From: Vibrio cyclitrophicus
Lineage (GTDB): Bacteria; Pseudomonadota; Gammaproteobacteria; Enterobacterales; Vibrionaceae
NCBI RefSeq assembly: GCF_024347435.1
Contig: NZ_AP025480.1
Span: 2,790,001-2,854,000 of the forward strand
DNA length: 64,000 nucleotides
Direction: 5' to 3'
The translations under genes were made by a program, and so were the position numbers. Of the stretch, positions 35,347-46,674 are shown piece after piece. The notes under the pieces were generated by a model that was not told the origin of the DNA, searched no databases, and saw only the letters and a program-made list of their open reading frames with translations. Each line of letters begins with the position of its first letter. Positions within the stretch are counted from its first letter, which is position 1.

Positions 35347-36615
35347 TTAAAACTCTTTTTGTATCCAATTACGCAATTTGCCAAACAAGCCTGACATAGA
35401 AGGTGCTGAACGCTTAGGTTCGCTGTAATCACCTTCATCACTTATCTGACAATCTCTTGCGTAATGAAGTAAACCAACCGCCGTAGAATGATACGGCTCT
35501 TTAACATAGTCAGTTAAGCCACTAACTTCTAATGGCTTACCAACTCGAACTTGATTGCGGAAAACGCGTTCCGCACACTCTACCAATCCGTCAATTTGTG
35601 CCGCTCCACCAGTGAGAACGACGCCAGCTGCAAGGTGGTGTTTAATACCTTCATCGCGTAGCTGTAATTGAACCGTATCAATAGTTTGGTTAACGAGCCC
35701 CATAAGTTCAGTGTAACGTGGTTCAATCACTTCCGACAAAGTTTGTCGTTGCAAACTTCTCGATGGGCGACCACCAACACTTGGGACGTTAACAGAGTCA
35801 TCCTTGCTTACGAGTTCACTCAGAGCGCAACCATGGTTTACTTTTATCTCTTCAGCATCGCTCACTGGCGTGCCGAAAGCGAAGGCAATATCACTGGTTA
35901 CTGCATTTCCTGCGTAGGAAAATACTTCTGTGTGTCGAAGCGCGCCGCCAGTCCATATGGAAATATCCATTGTACCCGCACCGATATCTACCACACACAC
36001 TCCAAGCTCTCTCTCGTCTTCAGTAATTACCGCGTTACTTGAGGCAAGTCCTGAAAATACGATCTGTTCTACTGTAAGACCACATCGTTCAACAGCTTTA
36101 ATAATGTTTCTCGCCATGTCGCTATGGCAAGAAATTAGGTGAACACTGACTTCCATTCGAACACCAGATAAGCCAAGTGGGTTCTTAATCCCTTCTTGAT
36201 AATCAATGGTAAATTCTTGTGGGATCACGTGCAGAATTCTCTGCTCATCACCTATTTTAATTGATTTCGCGGTATGGATCGCTCGATCCATATCATCTTG
36301 AGACACTTCTTCATCTGAAATAGTGCCCATGCCTTTTTCAATTCGGCTTGCGATATGTTTGCCCGATAGCGAGATAAACACATTGCTGATTTGGCATTCC
36401 GCCATCAACTCTGCTTGATCAATAGCTCGCTGAACCGACTTAACTACCGACTCTAGGTCGTTTACACCACCTTTATCCATACCTCTAGATGGGCTTTGCC
36501 CTGATCCAATGATATTGATTTGACCATCAGGCAATATTTCACCAACCAGAGCTGATATGGTCGCAGTGCCTATATCAAGACCAACGATTATGTTGTCATC
36601 TGCGGTCTTAGTCAT
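35347..36615 (-). CDS. ftsA: Cell division protein FtsA
   Basis: Actin-like ATPase that tethers FtsZ to the inner membrane. The 422 residues contain the actin phosphate motifs (VGLDIGTATISALVG, VVDIGAGTMDISIW) and the adenosine motif GVVLTGGAAQIDG. The C-terminal amphipathic helix LFGKLRNWIQKEF is the membrane-targeting sequence. The start overlaps the end of ftsQ by 8 bases. Confidence 0.97.
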   Translation of the reverse strand: MTKTADDNIIVGLDIGTATISALVGEILPDGQINIIGSGQSPSRGMDKGGVNDLESVVKSVQRAIDQAELMAECQISNVFISLSGKHIASRIEKGMGTISDEEVSQDDMDRAIHTAKSIKIGDEQRILHVIPQEFTIDYQEGIKNPLGLSGVRMEVSVHLISCHSDMARNIIKAVERCGLTVEQIVFSGLASSNAVITEDERELGVCVVDIGAGTMDISIWTGGALRHTEVFSYAGNAVTSDIAFAFGTPVSDAEEIKVNHGCALSELVSKDDSVNVPSVGGRPSRSLQRQTLSEVIEPRYTELMGLVNQTIDTVQLQLRDEGIKHHLAAGVVLTGGAAQIDGLVECAERVFRNQVRVGKPLEVSGLTDYVKEPYHSTAVGLLHYARDCQISDEGDYSEPKRSAPSMSGLFGKLRNWIQKEF

Positions 36616-37396
36616 CTGTGCTCTCTTCTAACTCTTGCTCTGGAAACCAGCCTACAGCGGCTCCCGTATCATACCTGAGGTCGATGTAGCTCACTTGATT
36701 CGCCTTACTACCTAATTCGTTGTAAAGCGAAATGAAGCGTTCAACACGCTCATCTAAAGAATCTTTACCTAGTTCTAAACGGATACCGTTATCTAGGATT
36801 ATTTGCCACGCGCGACGCTCATTGAGAACGAGCGAGGTAACGGTTAACCCTAGACTATTAATCAAAGGAGTTATCTGTCGCCATTTTTCTATCACTTCTT
36901 GGCTGGTGCCGTCTGGGCCGTAAAGCTTGACTCGATCGCCCTTTAATAGGCCGATATCACCATTAAACACCTGACCATCGTCATTAAGCAGCATGTTACC
37001 GTTCCAGATTGCTGCTGCATGATACTCAGTCAAAAATACTTTTATTGTGTCTGGCCACTGTTTACGAATTGAGACAACAGACACCCAAGGCAATGCTTCT
37101 AAACTGTTTTGCAACACACCAATGTCCTGTGACATGAATGTTCCAATATGCTCAAGCTCGCCAAAGGCATGCTGAACATCACCAGCCGTTACATAAGTTA
37201 AGTCGCCCTGAAGTACTATTTTGGAAAGAGGCAATCGCTGATCGTCCCACATCCAAGTCAGTGTGGTATAGAAAAGAAACCCAATGAATAGCAGCACCAC
37301 AACAAAAAAAGACCCGCCTAAGGCGTGTTTCTTGAGCGACGGTAAACTGAATAGGTGGCGGTTTTCGCTAAAAGTACTTTCTACCAAAGCCCGCAT
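36608..37396 (-). CDS. ftsQ: Cell division protein FtsQ
   Basis: Bitopic membrane protein that recruits FtsL/FtsB to the divisome. The 262 residues have a short cytoplasmic tail, one membrane helix (about 28-48, SFFVVVLLFIGFLFYTTL), a POTRA domain (about 57-125) and the beta domain. The ATG used is the only canonical start; AGGG lies just 1-2 bases before it, an unusually tight spacing. The frame stays open another 22 codons upstream without ATG, GTG or TTG. It follows murC directly; the ddl gene that sits between them in E. coli is absent. Confidence 0.92.
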   Translation of the reverse strand: MRALVESTFSENRHLFSLPSLKKHALGGSFFVVVLLFIGFLFYTTLTWMWDDQRLPLSKIVLQGDLTYVTAGDVQHAFGELEHIGTFMSQDIGVLQNSLEALPWVSVVSIRKQWPDTIKVFLTEYHAAAIWNGNMLLNDDGQVFNGDIGLLKGDRVKLYGPDGTSQEVIEKWRQITPLINSLGLTVTSLVLNERRAWQIILDNGIRLELGKDSLDERVERFISLYNELGSKANQVSYIDLRYDTGAAVGWFPEQELEESTDD

Positions 37397-37578
37397 TCCC
37401 TGTCGTTGGTTCGCAATTCTATTCCCTATCTTCGTAATAGAGGTAAAAGCACTTACTTTAACCTATGAATTATACTGAGCAAAATCAAACTATCAAACGT
37501 TGATAATAAGATTTTTGGTCAATTTTAGGTCAATCGCAAGAAGTGAGCGATCAACCACAGTCTGTAGACGGTATTCTG

Positions 37579-39039
37579 TTACGCGTTCTGCATTTTATTA
37601 ATGTCTAATTGTAACGATTCAAGCTGCTTCGCTACACGGCCAACATCACCTGCACCCTGCGTTAAAACAAGATCACCACCTTGAATTACGTTAGCAAGAG
37701 CCGACGGCAGCGCGTTGATATCAGCAACAAAGATTGGATCTATCTTACCACGACCACGAATAGTTCGACTTAACGAACGCCCGTCCGCACCTGCAATAGG
37801 TTTCTCACCTGCCGAGTACACATCTAATAAGATTAGAACATCAACCTGCTCAAGAACGTTAGCAAAGTCATCATACAGATCGCGAGTACGGCTATAACGG
37901 TGAGGTTGGAAGATCATCACAAGACGTTTGTCAGTCCAGCCGCTGCGTGCAGCTTGAATCGTCACATCCACTTCCGTTGGGTGATGACCATAATCATCAA
38001 CCAACATTGCAACGCCTTTACCGGTTTCGTACTCACCTAAGTGATCGAAACGACGGCCTGTGCCTTCCGTTCCTGCCATCGCTTTTAGAATTGCTTCATC
38101 ACTGATGTCATCTTCAGTCGCAACCGCAATTGCAGCTGATGCATTTAGCGCATTATGACGGCCCGGAATGTTCAATGTAATATCAAGGTTAGCTTTGCCT
38201 TCACGTACAACTGTAAATTTACCTTGTTGCCCTTCTTGTACGTAATTTTCAATACGGATATCAGCATCTTCTGAGAAACCGTAAGTAATCACTTGGCGAC
38301 TCACCTGAGGAATAAGCTCACGTACAACAGGATCGTCAACACACATCACAGCCTGACCATAGAATGGCAGGTTGTGTAAGAAATCAATAAACGTCTGCTT
38401 TAACGTTTCAAAATCACCGCCATAGGTATCCATATGATCCGCTTCAATGTTAGTCACAATACTAACCATTGGTTGCAGATGCAGAAATGACGCATCACTT
38501 TCATCAGCTTCAGCGATAAGGATACGACTTGAACCTAAGCGAGCATTAGTGCCTGCACTTTTCACCAGACCACCGTTTACGAAAGTGGGATCGAGGCCAG
38601 CTTCCGAGTAAATCTGTGTAACTAGCGCTGTGGTCGTTGTTTTACCGTGCGTACCAGCCACGGCAATACCGTGACGAAAACGCATCAGCTCAGCCAGCAT
38701 TTCCGCACGACGAACAATCGGTGTACGCGCTTCACGAGCAGCAACAATCTCTGGATTTTCTTCGTTGATAGCGGTTGAAACCACCACTACACTTGCATCA
38801 GCAACGTTACTTGCTTGGTGGCCAATGTAAACTGTCGCCCCCTTGCTAACTAAACGATCAGTCACTGGGTTTTGAGCAATATCAGAACCCGTGATCTGAT
38901 AGCCTTCATTTAGCAAGACTTCAGCAATCCCGCTCATTCCAGCACCACCAATACCAATGAAGTGGATAGATTTAACACGGCGCATTTCTGGCACCATTGC
39001 ACGGATTTGCGCTAAGTCTTGGGTATGTTCAATCGTCAT
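37579..39039 (-). CDS. murC: UDP-N-acetylmuramate--L-alanine ligase
   Basis: Adds L-alanine to UDP-MurNAc, the first peptide step of peptidoglycan synthesis. The 486 residues have the UDP-binding N-terminal motif [17 protein letters not shown], the Mur ligase ATP loop [11 protein letters not shown] (about residue 120), and the central and C-terminal Mur domains ([18 protein letters not shown]). I use the ATG giving MTIEHTQ; a TTG one codon earlier is also in frame. murG ends 13 bases upstream. About 180 non-coding bases separate it from ftsQ. Confidence 0.97.
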   Translation of the reverse strand: MTIEHTQDLAQIRAMVPEMRRVKSIHFIGIGGAGMSGIAEVLLNEGYQITGSDIAQNPVTDRLVSKGATVYIGHQASNVADASVVVVSTAINEENPEIVAAREARTPIVRRAEMLAELMRFRHGIAVAGTHGKTTTTALVTQIYSEAGLDPTFVNGGLVKSAGTNARLGSSRILIAEADESDASFLHLQPMVSIVTNIEADHMDTYGGDFETLKQTFIDFLHNLPFYGQAVMCVDDPVVRELIPQVSRQVITYGFSEDADIRIENYVQEGQQGKFTVVREGKANLDITLNIPGRHNALNASAAIAVATEDDISDEAILKAMAGTEGTGRRFDHLGEYETGKGVAMLVDDYGHHPTEVDVTIQAARSGWTDKRLVMIFQPHRYSRTRDLYDDFANVLEQVDVLILLDVYSAGEKPIAGADGRSLSRTIRGRGKIDPIFVADINALPSALANVIQGGDLVLTQGAGDVGRVAKQLESLQLDINKMQNA

Positions 39040-39052
39040 CAATTCAGTCTCG

Positions 39053-40114
39053 TTATTTTGCTAAAGCTTTAATTGCTTCAGCGACGGTCACATCAGCATC
39101 AAGCTTGGCTGCTTGACGAGCTTTTGTTGCCATCATTTTTAATTCATTTCTATCAAGCTGAGCGATAGCGTTCGCTAGCTTATCAGCCGTCAGTTGTGGC
39201 TGTTCAATCATTAATGCTGCGCCACATTCAACTAAATGGTCGGCATTCAACGCTTGCTGCCTGTCTTTGTGCATGAACGGAACAAAGATAGAACCAACAC
39301 CAGCAGCTGACACTTCAGATACGGTTAATGCACCTGAACGACAAACTAATAGATCTGCCCATTCATAAGCTTGCGCCACATCATCAATAAATTCAGTTAC
39401 TTGAACATTATCTACAGAGTGTGATTTGTATTGTTCAATCACTTGCTGTTGATTGTTCTTACCGGCTTGATGCACCACAGTAAAACCTTCACCAAGCTGG
39501 GCCATGGTCACTGGCAAGGTATCGTTCAGAATTTTAGCGCCCTGACTGCCGCCCATCACTAGGATACGAATATCACCGTCGCGCTCTGCCATGCGTTGCT
39601 CGGGTTCAGCTAAGGCAACCACATCTTCACGTACTGGATTACCCACTACATCAGCAGTAGGGAAAGCACCTGGGAAAGCTTGGAATACTTTTTTGGCAAT
39701 TTTAGATAGCCATTGATTAGTTAAACCCGCCACTGCATTTTGTTCATGCAGAACTACTGGAATACCGGATAACCATGCCGCGATACCACCAGGGCCACTC
39801 ACGTACCCCCCCATTCCAAGCACTACATCTGGCTGCCATGCTTTGATGTGATGTCTTGCTTGAAGTATGGCATTAATAATCTGGAATGGCGCTTTAATTA
39901 ACTTGCTAATGCCTTGACCTCGCAGGCCTTTCACTTTGATAAAGTCGATCTCAATACCATGTTTTGGCACTAAGTCCGCTTCCATTCTATCCGCGGTTCC
40001 TAACCAGCGAATTTCCCAACCTTGTTGCTGAAGCTTTTTAGCCACGGCTAAGCCAGGGAAAACGTGACCACCAGTACCACCAGCCATCACTAAAAGTTTT
40101 TTGTTTTGTTTCAT
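39053..40114 (-). CDS. murG: Undecaprenyl-PP-MurNAc-pentapeptide:UDP-GlcNAc GlcNAc transferase
   Basis: Peripheral inner-membrane glycosyltransferase that converts lipid I to lipid II. The 353 residues form the GT-B fold: glycine-rich loops [12 protein letters not shown] (about residue 10) and [11 protein letters not shown] (about 100), the [13 protein letters not shown] segment, and the UDP-GlcNAc site with [10 protein letters not shown] and [10 protein letters not shown]. It lies 12 bases after ftsW. Confidence 0.97.
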   Translation of the reverse strand: MKQNKKLLVMAGGTGGHVFPGLAVAKKLQQQGWEIRWLGTADRMEADLVPKHGIEIDFIKVKGLRGQGISKLIKAPFQIINAILQARHHIKAWQPDVVLGMGGYVSGPGGIAAWLSGIPVVLHEQNAVAGLTNQWLSKIAKKVFQAFPGAFPTADVVGNPVREDVVALAEPEQRMAERDGDIRILVMGGSQGAKILNDTLPVTMAQLGEGFTVVHQAGKNNQQQVIEQYKSHSVDNVQVTEFIDDVAQAYEWADLLVCRSGALTVSEVSAAGVGSIFVPFMHKDRQQALNADHLVECGAALMIEQPQLTADKLANAIAQLDRNELKMMATKARQAAKLDADVTVAEAIKALAK

Positions 40115-40126
40115 AACGTTGGATTC

Positions 40127-41323
40127 TTATTCTACTAATTCGTTTTGATTGTCGGCTTGTTCTTCTTGTTGTATTCGACATTCGTGATCAATGCGCAATA
40201 GCATTGAAACCGCGACTGACATGACGATAAGACTTGAACCACCGTAGCTGATCAATGGCAATGTTAGACCTTTGGTTGGAACGATACCTGAAGCGGCACC
40301 TACGTTAACAAGCGTCTGAAATGCAAACCAAATACCAATACCAAAAGCAAGATAACCGCTGAATAACTGGTCGTTCTCGAATGCTTTCTTACCAATTAAA
40401 ATCGCTTTCAGTACCAAACTAAAGATAAGAATCAGCACGAGAGTTACACCAACAAAGCCTAACTCTTCTGCCAATACAGCAAACACAAAATCGGTATGTG
40501 CTTCAGGCAAATACTCTAACTTCTGAACCGAATTACCAAGACCTTGTCCCATCCAATCACCACGACCAAATGCCATTAGTGATTGAGTTAATTGGTAGCC
40601 ACTGCCGAACGGGTCATTCCAAGGTTCCCAGAATGAGGTCACACGTCGAACACGATAGGGTTCTATAACAATTAATCCGACGACCGCGGCAATGCCCGCC
40701 ACCATCAAGGCAATAAACTGTGAAAGCTTAGCACCTGCAATAAACAGCATGCCAAACAAGGTCGCCAACATTACAACAACCGTACCTAAATCGGGCTGGC
40801 CGAGAAGCAAAACAGCAAAGGCACCAAACACCATGATTGGCTTACCGAAACCGCCGAAAAACGTTTTTCTGACCTCGTCTTGTTTACGAACCAGATAGCC
40901 CGCCATAAAGATAAACAGCGATAACTTAGCGACTTCTGCGGGTTGTAAGTTAAACAGTCCAAGTGGAATCCAGCGTGATGCACCATTAACCGACTTACCA
41001 ACGGCCAGCACCACCACTAGCAAAAAGAAGGACAAACCCAACAGATACATACTGTATTGAAACCATCGCTTCATTGGGATCTGCAATATTACGCTGGATA
41101 CACCTAGCGCCAACACAAGGAAAATGGCGTGGCGAAACATAAAGTGAAATGGCTGATCGGTTAAACGAGCACTGATAGGAAACGAAGCCGACGTTACCAT
41201 CACCAAGCCTGTCAGCATCAGTCCAAGAGCAATCCATACTAATTGACGGTCGTAAAGCGCCTCTGGTGTGGCACGATTAAGCCATTGCCAAATAGATTGA
41301 TTGATCTCTTTCACTCTTTGCAC
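40127..41323 (-). CDS. ftsW: SEDS glycosyltransferase FtsW (GTG start)
   Basis: Polytopic inner-membrane septal peptidoglycan polymerase working with FtsI. The 398 residues have about ten membrane segments and SEDS motifs: [30 protein letters not shown] and [11 protein letters not shown]. The start codon is GTG, giving [10 protein letters not shown], with AGGA about ten bases upstream. A GTG three codons later is an alternative with no better ribosome-binding site. murD ends 22 bases upstream. Confidence 0.95.
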   Translation of the reverse strand: MQRVKEINQSIWQWLNRATPEALYDRQLVWIALGLMLTGLVMVTSASFPISARLTDQPFHFMFRHAIFLVLALGVSSVILQIPMKRWFQYSMYLLGLSFFLLVVVLAVGKSVNGASRWIPLGLFNLQPAEVAKLSLFIFMAGYLVRKQDEVRKTFFGGFGKPIMVFGAFAVLLLGQPDLGTVVVMLATLFGMLFIAGAKLSQFIALMVAGIAAVVGLIVIEPYRVRRVTSFWEPWNDPFGSGYQLTQSLMAFGRGDWMGQGLGNSVQKLEYLPEAHTDFVFAVLAEELGFVGVTLVLILIFSLVLKAILIGKKAFENDQLFSGYLAFGIGIWFAFQTLVNVGAASGIVPTKGLTLPLISYGGSSLIVMSVAVSMLLRIDHECRIQQEEQADNQNELVE

Positions 41324-41345
41324 TGAATGTTAGTCCTTCAACACG

Positions 41346-42662
41346 TTAGGCGTATTCATGAGCGAGTTCAGTGAAAGCATCACCTCTCGCCATGAAGTTA
41401 TTAAATTGATCAAAGCTTGCACACGCTGGAGACAGCATCACCATATCACCGGGCACCAACTGCGTTGAGATGCTTTCGATAATGTCACTCATGGTTTCAA
41501 ACGTCTTAGCCGATTGATGCAACGACATAAATTGCGCAGCATCTTCACCGAAGCAACACAGCTGAACACGCTCCAGTTGCGCCAACACAGGCTTGAGCTC
41601 ACTAAAGTCAGCACCTTTACCTACACCACCAACCAAAAGATACAAAGTACCTTGGCACTCTAGCCCCGACAAAGCCGCCAATGTACTGGCTACGTTGGTC
41701 GCTTTCGAGTCGTTAACCCACTTGATAGAACGCTTATCAGCTACCACTTGGCAACGATGCGTTAAACCGTTGTAGGTCTTCAGAGCTTCAAGGCTTTTGC
41801 TGTAATCAATACCGACTTGTTTAAGCAATGCTAGCGAGACTAGCGCATTTGCCACATTGTGACGTCCAACCAATGTTAAATCTTGAGTAGGAAGTACTGG
41901 CTTGCTGCTATCCACCAACCATTCAGTACCATCAATCGTCGCCACACCAAACTCTTGGTCGTCGAGTCCGAATGTCACTAATGGCATACTGTGGTCAGGA
42001 TAAGTCTCTTTGTCTTCGCGGTTTACAATCGCGTACTGAGCGTTGTAAAAAATTCTTAATTTGGCGTCACGGTAATCGGCCATGCCTTGATAGCGATCCA
42101 TATGATCTTCTGACAAGTTCAAAAAGGCCGCCGCTGCAAGGTTTAAACTGGATGTTGTCTCTAGCTGAAAGCTTGAAAGCTCAAGGACATATAAGTCGGC
42201 ATCAAGCTCTAAAAGATCTAAGGCAGGAATACCGATGTTACCACCAACACCAACATTGAGACCTGCGGCTTTCGCCAGTACACCTGTAAGATCAGTCACC
42301 GTGCTCTTGCCGTTTGAACCTGTTATTGCCACAACGGGTTTATTTACCGCCCAGCCAAACAGTTCAATATCACCAACAACCGGAACACCCGCTTGAATAA
42401 CATCTTGTATTTCCGGGGTCGCTAAGGCGATACCCGGGTTAGCAACGACTAAATCCGCTCCCGCTAACCATTGGCTATTCCAACTTCCAGAATGCAGTTC
42501 CACAGATTCAGGCAAAGATTCTCTGCCCGGTGGTAGCTCGCGAGTATCAATCACCTTCACATGTATGTGAGGTTGATATTTTACGAGATGTTTAACGACA
42601 GAGAGCCCGGTAATACCGAGCCCCACAACCACTACATTTTGAATATTTTGCCAACGTTCCAT
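41346..42662 (-). CDS. murD: UDP-N-acetylmuramoyl-L-alanine--D-glutamate ligase
   Basis: Adds D-glutamate to UDP-MurNAc-L-Ala. The 438 residues contain the N-terminal Rossmann motif [16 protein letters not shown], the ATP loop [14 protein letters not shown] (about 110), [11 protein letters not shown], and the C-terminal [11 protein letters not shown] motif that includes ligand-binding residues of MurD. The gene is 57 bases downstream of mraY. Confidence 0.97.
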   Translation of the reverse strand: MERWQNIQNVVVVGLGITGLSVVKHLVKYQPHIHVKVIDTRELPPGRESLPESVELHSGSWNSQWLAGADLVVANPGIALATPEIQDVIQAGVPVVGDIELFGWAVNKPVVAITGSNGKSTVTDLTGVLAKAAGLNVGVGGNIGIPALDLLELDADLYVLELSSFQLETTSSLNLAAAAFLNLSEDHMDRYQGMADYRDAKLRIFYNAQYAIVNREDKETYPDHSMPLVTFGLDDQEFGVATIDGTEWLVDSSKPVLPTQDLTLVGRHNVANALVSLALLKQVGIDYSKSLEALKTYNGLTHRCQVVADKRSIKWVNDSKATNVASTLAALSGLECQGTLYLLVGGVGKGADFSELKPVLAQLERVQLCCFGEDAAQFMSLHQSAKTFETMSDIIESISTQLVPGDMVMLSPACASFDQFNNFMARGDAFTELAHEYA

Positions 42663-42719
42663 TTAAACAAGATGCTCTTAATAGTTTTAAAGAGCCTCTA
42701 ATCTGAGGCTCACATAGGA

Positions 42720-43802
42720 TTAACGAACTTTCAGTGTCGCTAGGCCAACCAATACTAATACCATTGAGATGATCCAAAAACGCACGATTACACGCGGCTC
42801 CGGCCAACCTTTAAGTTCGTAGTGGTGATGAATCGGTGCCATGCGGAAAATACGCTGACCACGCAATTTGTAAGAGCCTACCTGCAGAATCACTGACAAG
42901 GTCTCCATTACAAACACACCGCCCATGATAACCAGTACCAATTCTTGGCGAACTAACACAGCAATCACACCCAATGCACCACCAAGCGCTAGAGAACCAA
43001 CATCGCCCATGAATACTTGTGCTGGGTAGGTGTTAAACCATAGAAAGCCGAGACCTGCACCCACGATAGCAGTACATACAACAACCAGCTCAGAGGTGTA
43101 TGGGATGTATGGAATGTGTAGGTACGCGGCGAAGTTAACGTTACCTGTCGCCCAAGCAATCACAGCAAAGCCAGCCGCAACCATCACCGTTGGCATAATG
43201 GCCAAACCGTCTAGGCCGTCCGTTAGGTTTACCGCATTACTGGTACCCACAATAACAAAGTACGTCAGCACTATGTAGAACAAGCCTAACTGTGGCATCA
43301 CATCTTTGAAGAAAGGAACAACCAATTGTGTTGCCGCAGTATCGTGACCATGAGCGTATAGAGCGAATGCGACAACCAATGCAATCGCCGATTGCCAGAA
43401 GTACTTCCAACGAGCAATCAAGCCGTCTGTATTTTTACGAACGACTTTACGGTAGTCGTCAACAAAGCCAACCGCACCGTAACCGCCAAGAACAACCAAT
43501 ACCGCCCAAACGTAAGGGTTAGAAAGGTCAGCCCACACTAATACCGTAATAATGATCGCAGCTAGGATCATCACGCCACCCATGGTTGGTGTACCACGCT
43601 TACTGAAGTGAGACTCAGGGCCGTCATTACGAACAACTTGGCCAATTTGTAGCATTTGCAGACGCTCAATTAAACGAGGTCCCATCCACAGTGACAGACA
43701 TAATGCCGTCAAAATACTCGCGATTGCACGAAACGATAGGTATTCGAACAAACGGAAAAAAGAAAAGTGTGGCTGTAGTAGCTCTGCAAGCCAAATTATC
43801 AT
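42720..43802 (-). CDS. mraY: Phospho-MurNAc-pentapeptide translocase
   Basis: Polytopic inner-membrane enzyme that transfers phospho-MurNAc-pentapeptide to undecaprenyl phosphate, giving lipid I. The 360 residues (same as E. coli) have about ten membrane helices. The conserved cytoplasmic motifs include GTPTMGG (about 67-73), GFVDDYRKV with the catalytic-site aspartates, [13 protein letters not shown] and [12 protein letters not shown]. The start overlaps the murF stop by 4 bases. Confidence 0.98.
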   Translation of the reverse strand: MIIWLAELLQPHFSFFRLFEYLSFRAIASILTALCLSLWMGPRLIERLQMLQIGQVVRNDGPESHFSKRGTPTMGGVMILAAIIITVLVWADLSNPYVWAVLVVLGGYGAVGFVDDYRKVVRKNTDGLIARWKYFWQSAIALVVAFALYAHGHDTAATQLVVPFFKDVMPQLGLFYIVLTYFVIVGTSNAVNLTDGLDGLAIMPTVMVAAGFAVIAWATGNVNFAAYLHIPYIPYTSELVVVCTAIVGAGLGFLWFNTYPAQVFMGDVGSLALGGALGVIAVLVRQELVLVIMGGVFVMETLSVILQVGSYKLRGQRIFRMAPIHHHYELKGWPEPRVIVRFWIISMVLVLVGLATLKVR

Positions 43803-45172
43803 GAAAAGTTCTCCTTTAAAGCAGCGGCTATTTTACTCATTCCTGCACTGTTTGCGCCTTTTACCAACAAGGTATGTGACGCGTTTTCTGGCAAGCATAA
43901 GTGCTGCTCTATGTGCGCGATCATCGCTTGATGCGTTGCAAAGTGAGTACCATTACAGACCTCACTAATCACCTTAGTATCATTACCGTAAGTGAGTACA
44001 TGCTCAAAAGCGAATGGGGCAGCATATTCACCGACTTGACGGTGAAGTGCAAGGCTTTCGTCGCCTAATTCAGCCATATTGCCTAAAATCAACCAACGTT
44101 GACCTTTGAAGCTCGATAGCAATTTAGCTGCCGCCTTCATTGCAGGCACGCTGGCGTTATAACTGTCATCTATCAGCTTGATATTCTGACTTAATTGTTG
44201 AACCTCAACTCGTCCTTTGACTGAGATAAGATTCGCTAAACCATTTTTTATTTCATCGAGCGTTGCGCCAAACTGAATGCTCAACGCTGCTGCTGCTAAG
44301 GCATTCGCTACGTTATGCTGGCCGATAATGCCAAGTTCAACGGGCACAGAACCTTTTGGTGTCTGCATATCAAAGCACGCTTCACCTTGCTCGTTGATAC
44401 GAATATTTTTGGCAAAGTAATCCGCTGTATCATCACTTTCTGAAAAGGTCAGAACCGCTTTATCTGCGAGAACTTCACTCCAAAATTCGCCACCGTTACT
44501 CTCTAAACTAACAATAGCAGTGTCACCAGCTGCAAGCCCCTGAAAAATTTCACCTTTTGCTTGCTTCACACCATCAATTGAGCCAAACCCTTCTAGGTGC
44601 GCCGCTGCCACATTATTTACCAAGGCAACCTGTGGTTTCACAAACTGGGTGGTGTAGGCGATTTCACCGATATGGTTAGCGCCTAATTCGATCACCGCAT
44701 AGTCATCGCTTGGTTCACTACGTAGCAAAGTCAAAGGCACACCAATATCATTATTGAAGTTACCTGCCGTAAACAGCACCTTGCCACGTTGTTGCAGAAT
44801 GCTCGCCACCATCTCTTTGACGGTCGTCTTGCCACAACTGCCAGTAATCGCCATGGTTGGCACATCACATTGTTTATGGATCCAAGCACTTAACTGACCT
44901 AAAGCAAGTTTAGTGTCTTCAACAACAACTTGAGTAATATTTAAGTCAAGTTTTCGTTCGACTAACAACGCACTCGCATTCGCCTCAACGGCTTGATGAC
45001 AAAAGTCATGCGCATCAAAACGTTCTCCGACGAGAGCAACAAACAATGCGCCCTCTTCAACGGTGCGAGTATCCGTAGAAACGGCATTAATTACGTTATG
45101 ACTGGAGTTGACAGCCTCAATCAACTCGCCGCTGACTGCTGAACAAATTTGTTCGAGTGATACATCAATCAT
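43799..45172 (-). CDS. murF: UDP-MurNAc-tripeptide--D-alanyl-D-alanine ligase
   Basis: Adds D-Ala-D-Ala to complete the UDP-MurNAc pentapeptide. The 457 residues have the Mur ligase ATP loop [13 protein letters not shown] (about 110), [13 protein letters not shown], and the C-terminal [14 protein letters not shown] and [11 protein letters not shown] motifs characteristic of MurF. It overlaps murE upstream and mraY downstream by 4 bases each, indicating coupled translation. Confidence 0.97.
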   Translation of the reverse strand: MIDVSLEQICSAVSGELIEAVNSSHNVINAVSTDTRTVEEGALFVALVGERFDAHDFCHQAVEANASALLVERKLDLNITQVVVEDTKLALGQLSAWIHKQCDVPTMAITGSCGKTTVKEMVASILQQRGKVLFTAGNFNNDIGVPLTLLRSEPSDDYAVIELGANHIGEIAYTTQFVKPQVALVNNVAAAHLEGFGSIDGVKQAKGEIFQGLAAGDTAIVSLESNGGEFWSEVLADKAVLTFSESDDTADYFAKNIRINEQGEACFDMQTPKGSVPVELGIIGQHNVANALAAAALSIQFGATLDEIKNGLANLISVKGRVEVQQLSQNIKLIDDSYNASVPAMKAAAKLLSSFKGQRWLILGNMAELGDESLALHRQVGEYAAPFAFEHVLTYGNDTKVISEVCNGTHFATHQAMIAHIEQHLCLPENASHTLLVKGANSAGMSKIAAALKENFS

Positions 45173-46656
45173 GATGAAATACCTAAAAGTTGAAGCGTAG
45201 ACTCTCGGTCTGAGTAATGTACCGTATTGTCTTTCAATACTTGGTAATCCTCATGGCCTTTACCAGCCAAAAGAATAATGTCATTGCTGTCTGCCTGCTC
45301 AAGTGCAAACTTAACCGCTTGGTAGCGATCGTGCTCGACGAACGCCGATTCCGGCTCACTTAAACCAGCAAGCATGTCTTTGACAATCAAAACCGGATCT
45401 TCGCTGCGAGGGTTGTCATCTGAAATAATAATTTTATCGGCAAACTGCTCTGCGGTCGCTGCCATCATCGGGCGTTTCCCTGTGTCACGATCTCCACCGC
45501 AACCAAAGATAGCCCACAATTTTCCCGAGCAGTGCACGCGCAATGCTGCCAGAGCTTTCTCTAACGCGTCTGGTGTATGAGCGTAATCAACAACTACTTT
45601 AGCTTTGCTCGGCACTTGGAACAGTTCCATACGACCAATAACAGGCTGAAGCTGAGGTGCAGTATCGACTAATATTTGCTTATCGATGCCCAATGAAAGC
45701 AGAGTCGCGAAAGCAACCAATACATTTGATGCGTTAAACTGACCAATTAAAGGAACCGAAAGATCGCCTTGCCCCCAGTTACCATCGAAAGACATCTGAA
45801 TACCAGTTTCTGCATAAGCGACATCAGACGCCCATACCGATTGTTGATAACCCGTTAGCGGTGATAGTGAAACAGCAATGGCCTTGGATAAATCTGTCAT
45901 CCAAGCCTTACCCACTTCGTCATCCACATTAATGACGGCATGCTTGCATTTGTGTTGAGTAAACAAGCTCTTCTTCGCCAGAGCGTACTCTTCCATGGTG
46001 CCATGGTAATCAAGATGATCACGACTCAAGTTAGTAAAGACACCAACTTCAAAGTCCAAAGCCTTTACTCGACCTTGCACCAAACCATGAGAAGAGATCT
46101 CCATCGCAGTATAAACGGCTTTTTCTTCAGCCAACTCACTCAGCGTGCGCTGTATTTCAATCGCGCTGCCTGTGGTGTTAGCCGCTGTTTTTAGATTATC
46201 TAGGAAACCATTACCTGTGGTGCCCATTACCGCAGAACGTTGCCCGACGAGATCAAGCCATTGAGCAATCAATTGGGTGATGGTGGTTTTGCCATTGGTG
46301 CCAGTAACACCAATCAGTTTGGTCGCTTGAGAAGAATAAACTCGACCAGCCAGTTCAGAGAGAATTGAATTTAGCTCCGCTACATAAACAACAGGAACTG
46401 CATTTAACCACTCAACCAAGCCATGAGCTTTGTCATCACCAGCCTGTGCAATGACGGCTTTAGATCCTTGAGCGACAGCTTTGTCGATAAAACGGCGACC
46501 ATCAACGGCATGTCCGACAATGGCGACGAAAATATCACCTTTCTTGATGGCACGACTATCCAACTCCAATTGCTCAACAGCAATCGACTCTAGTTCTGTT
46601 GAATCAAAGTCCCCCCAAGGAGAAAGTAAAGATGACAGCGTGAGGCTATTACTCAT
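45169..46656 (-). CDS. murE: UDP-MurNAc-L-Ala-D-Glu--meso-diaminopimelate ligase
   Basis: Adds the third peptide residue. The 495 residues hold the ATP loop [14 protein letters not shown], the Mur central domain ([16 protein letters not shown]), and the C-terminal DDNPRSEDP motif; DNPR marks meso-diaminopimelate rather than lysine as substrate, fitting a Gram-negative wall. It lies 18 bases after ftsI and overlaps murF by 4 bases. Confidence 0.97.
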   Translation of the reverse strand: MSNSLTLSSLLSPWGDFDSTELESIAVEQLELDSRAIKKGDIFVAIVGHAVDGRRFIDKAVAQGSKAVIAQAGDDKAHGLVEWLNAVPVVYVAELNSILSELAGRVYSSQATKLIGVTGTNGKTTITQLIAQWLDLVGQRSAVMGTTGNGFLDNLKTAANTTGSAIEIQRTLSELAEEKAVYTAMEISSHGLVQGRVKALDFEVGVFTNLSRDHLDYHGTMEEYALAKKSLFTQHKCKHAVINVDDEVGKAWMTDLSKAIAVSLSPLTGYQQSVWASDVAYAETGIQMSFDGNWGQGDLSVPLIGQFNASNVLVAFATLLSLGIDKQILVDTAPQLQPVIGRMELFQVPSKAKVVVDYAHTPDALEKALAALRVHCSGKLWAIFGCGGDRDTGKRPMMAATAEQFADKIIISDDNPRSEDPVLIVKDMLAGLSEPESAFVEHDRYQAVKFALEQADSNDIILLAGKGHEDYQVLKDNTVHYSDRESTLQLLGISS

Positions 46657-46674
46657 ATTGAATCCTGATTAACT

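Noticed and set aside
34669..35394. 241-codon ORF opposite ftsZ
   Set aside because: Serine/alanine-rich mirror translation of the ftsZ coding strand, without ribosome-binding site or recognisable domain.
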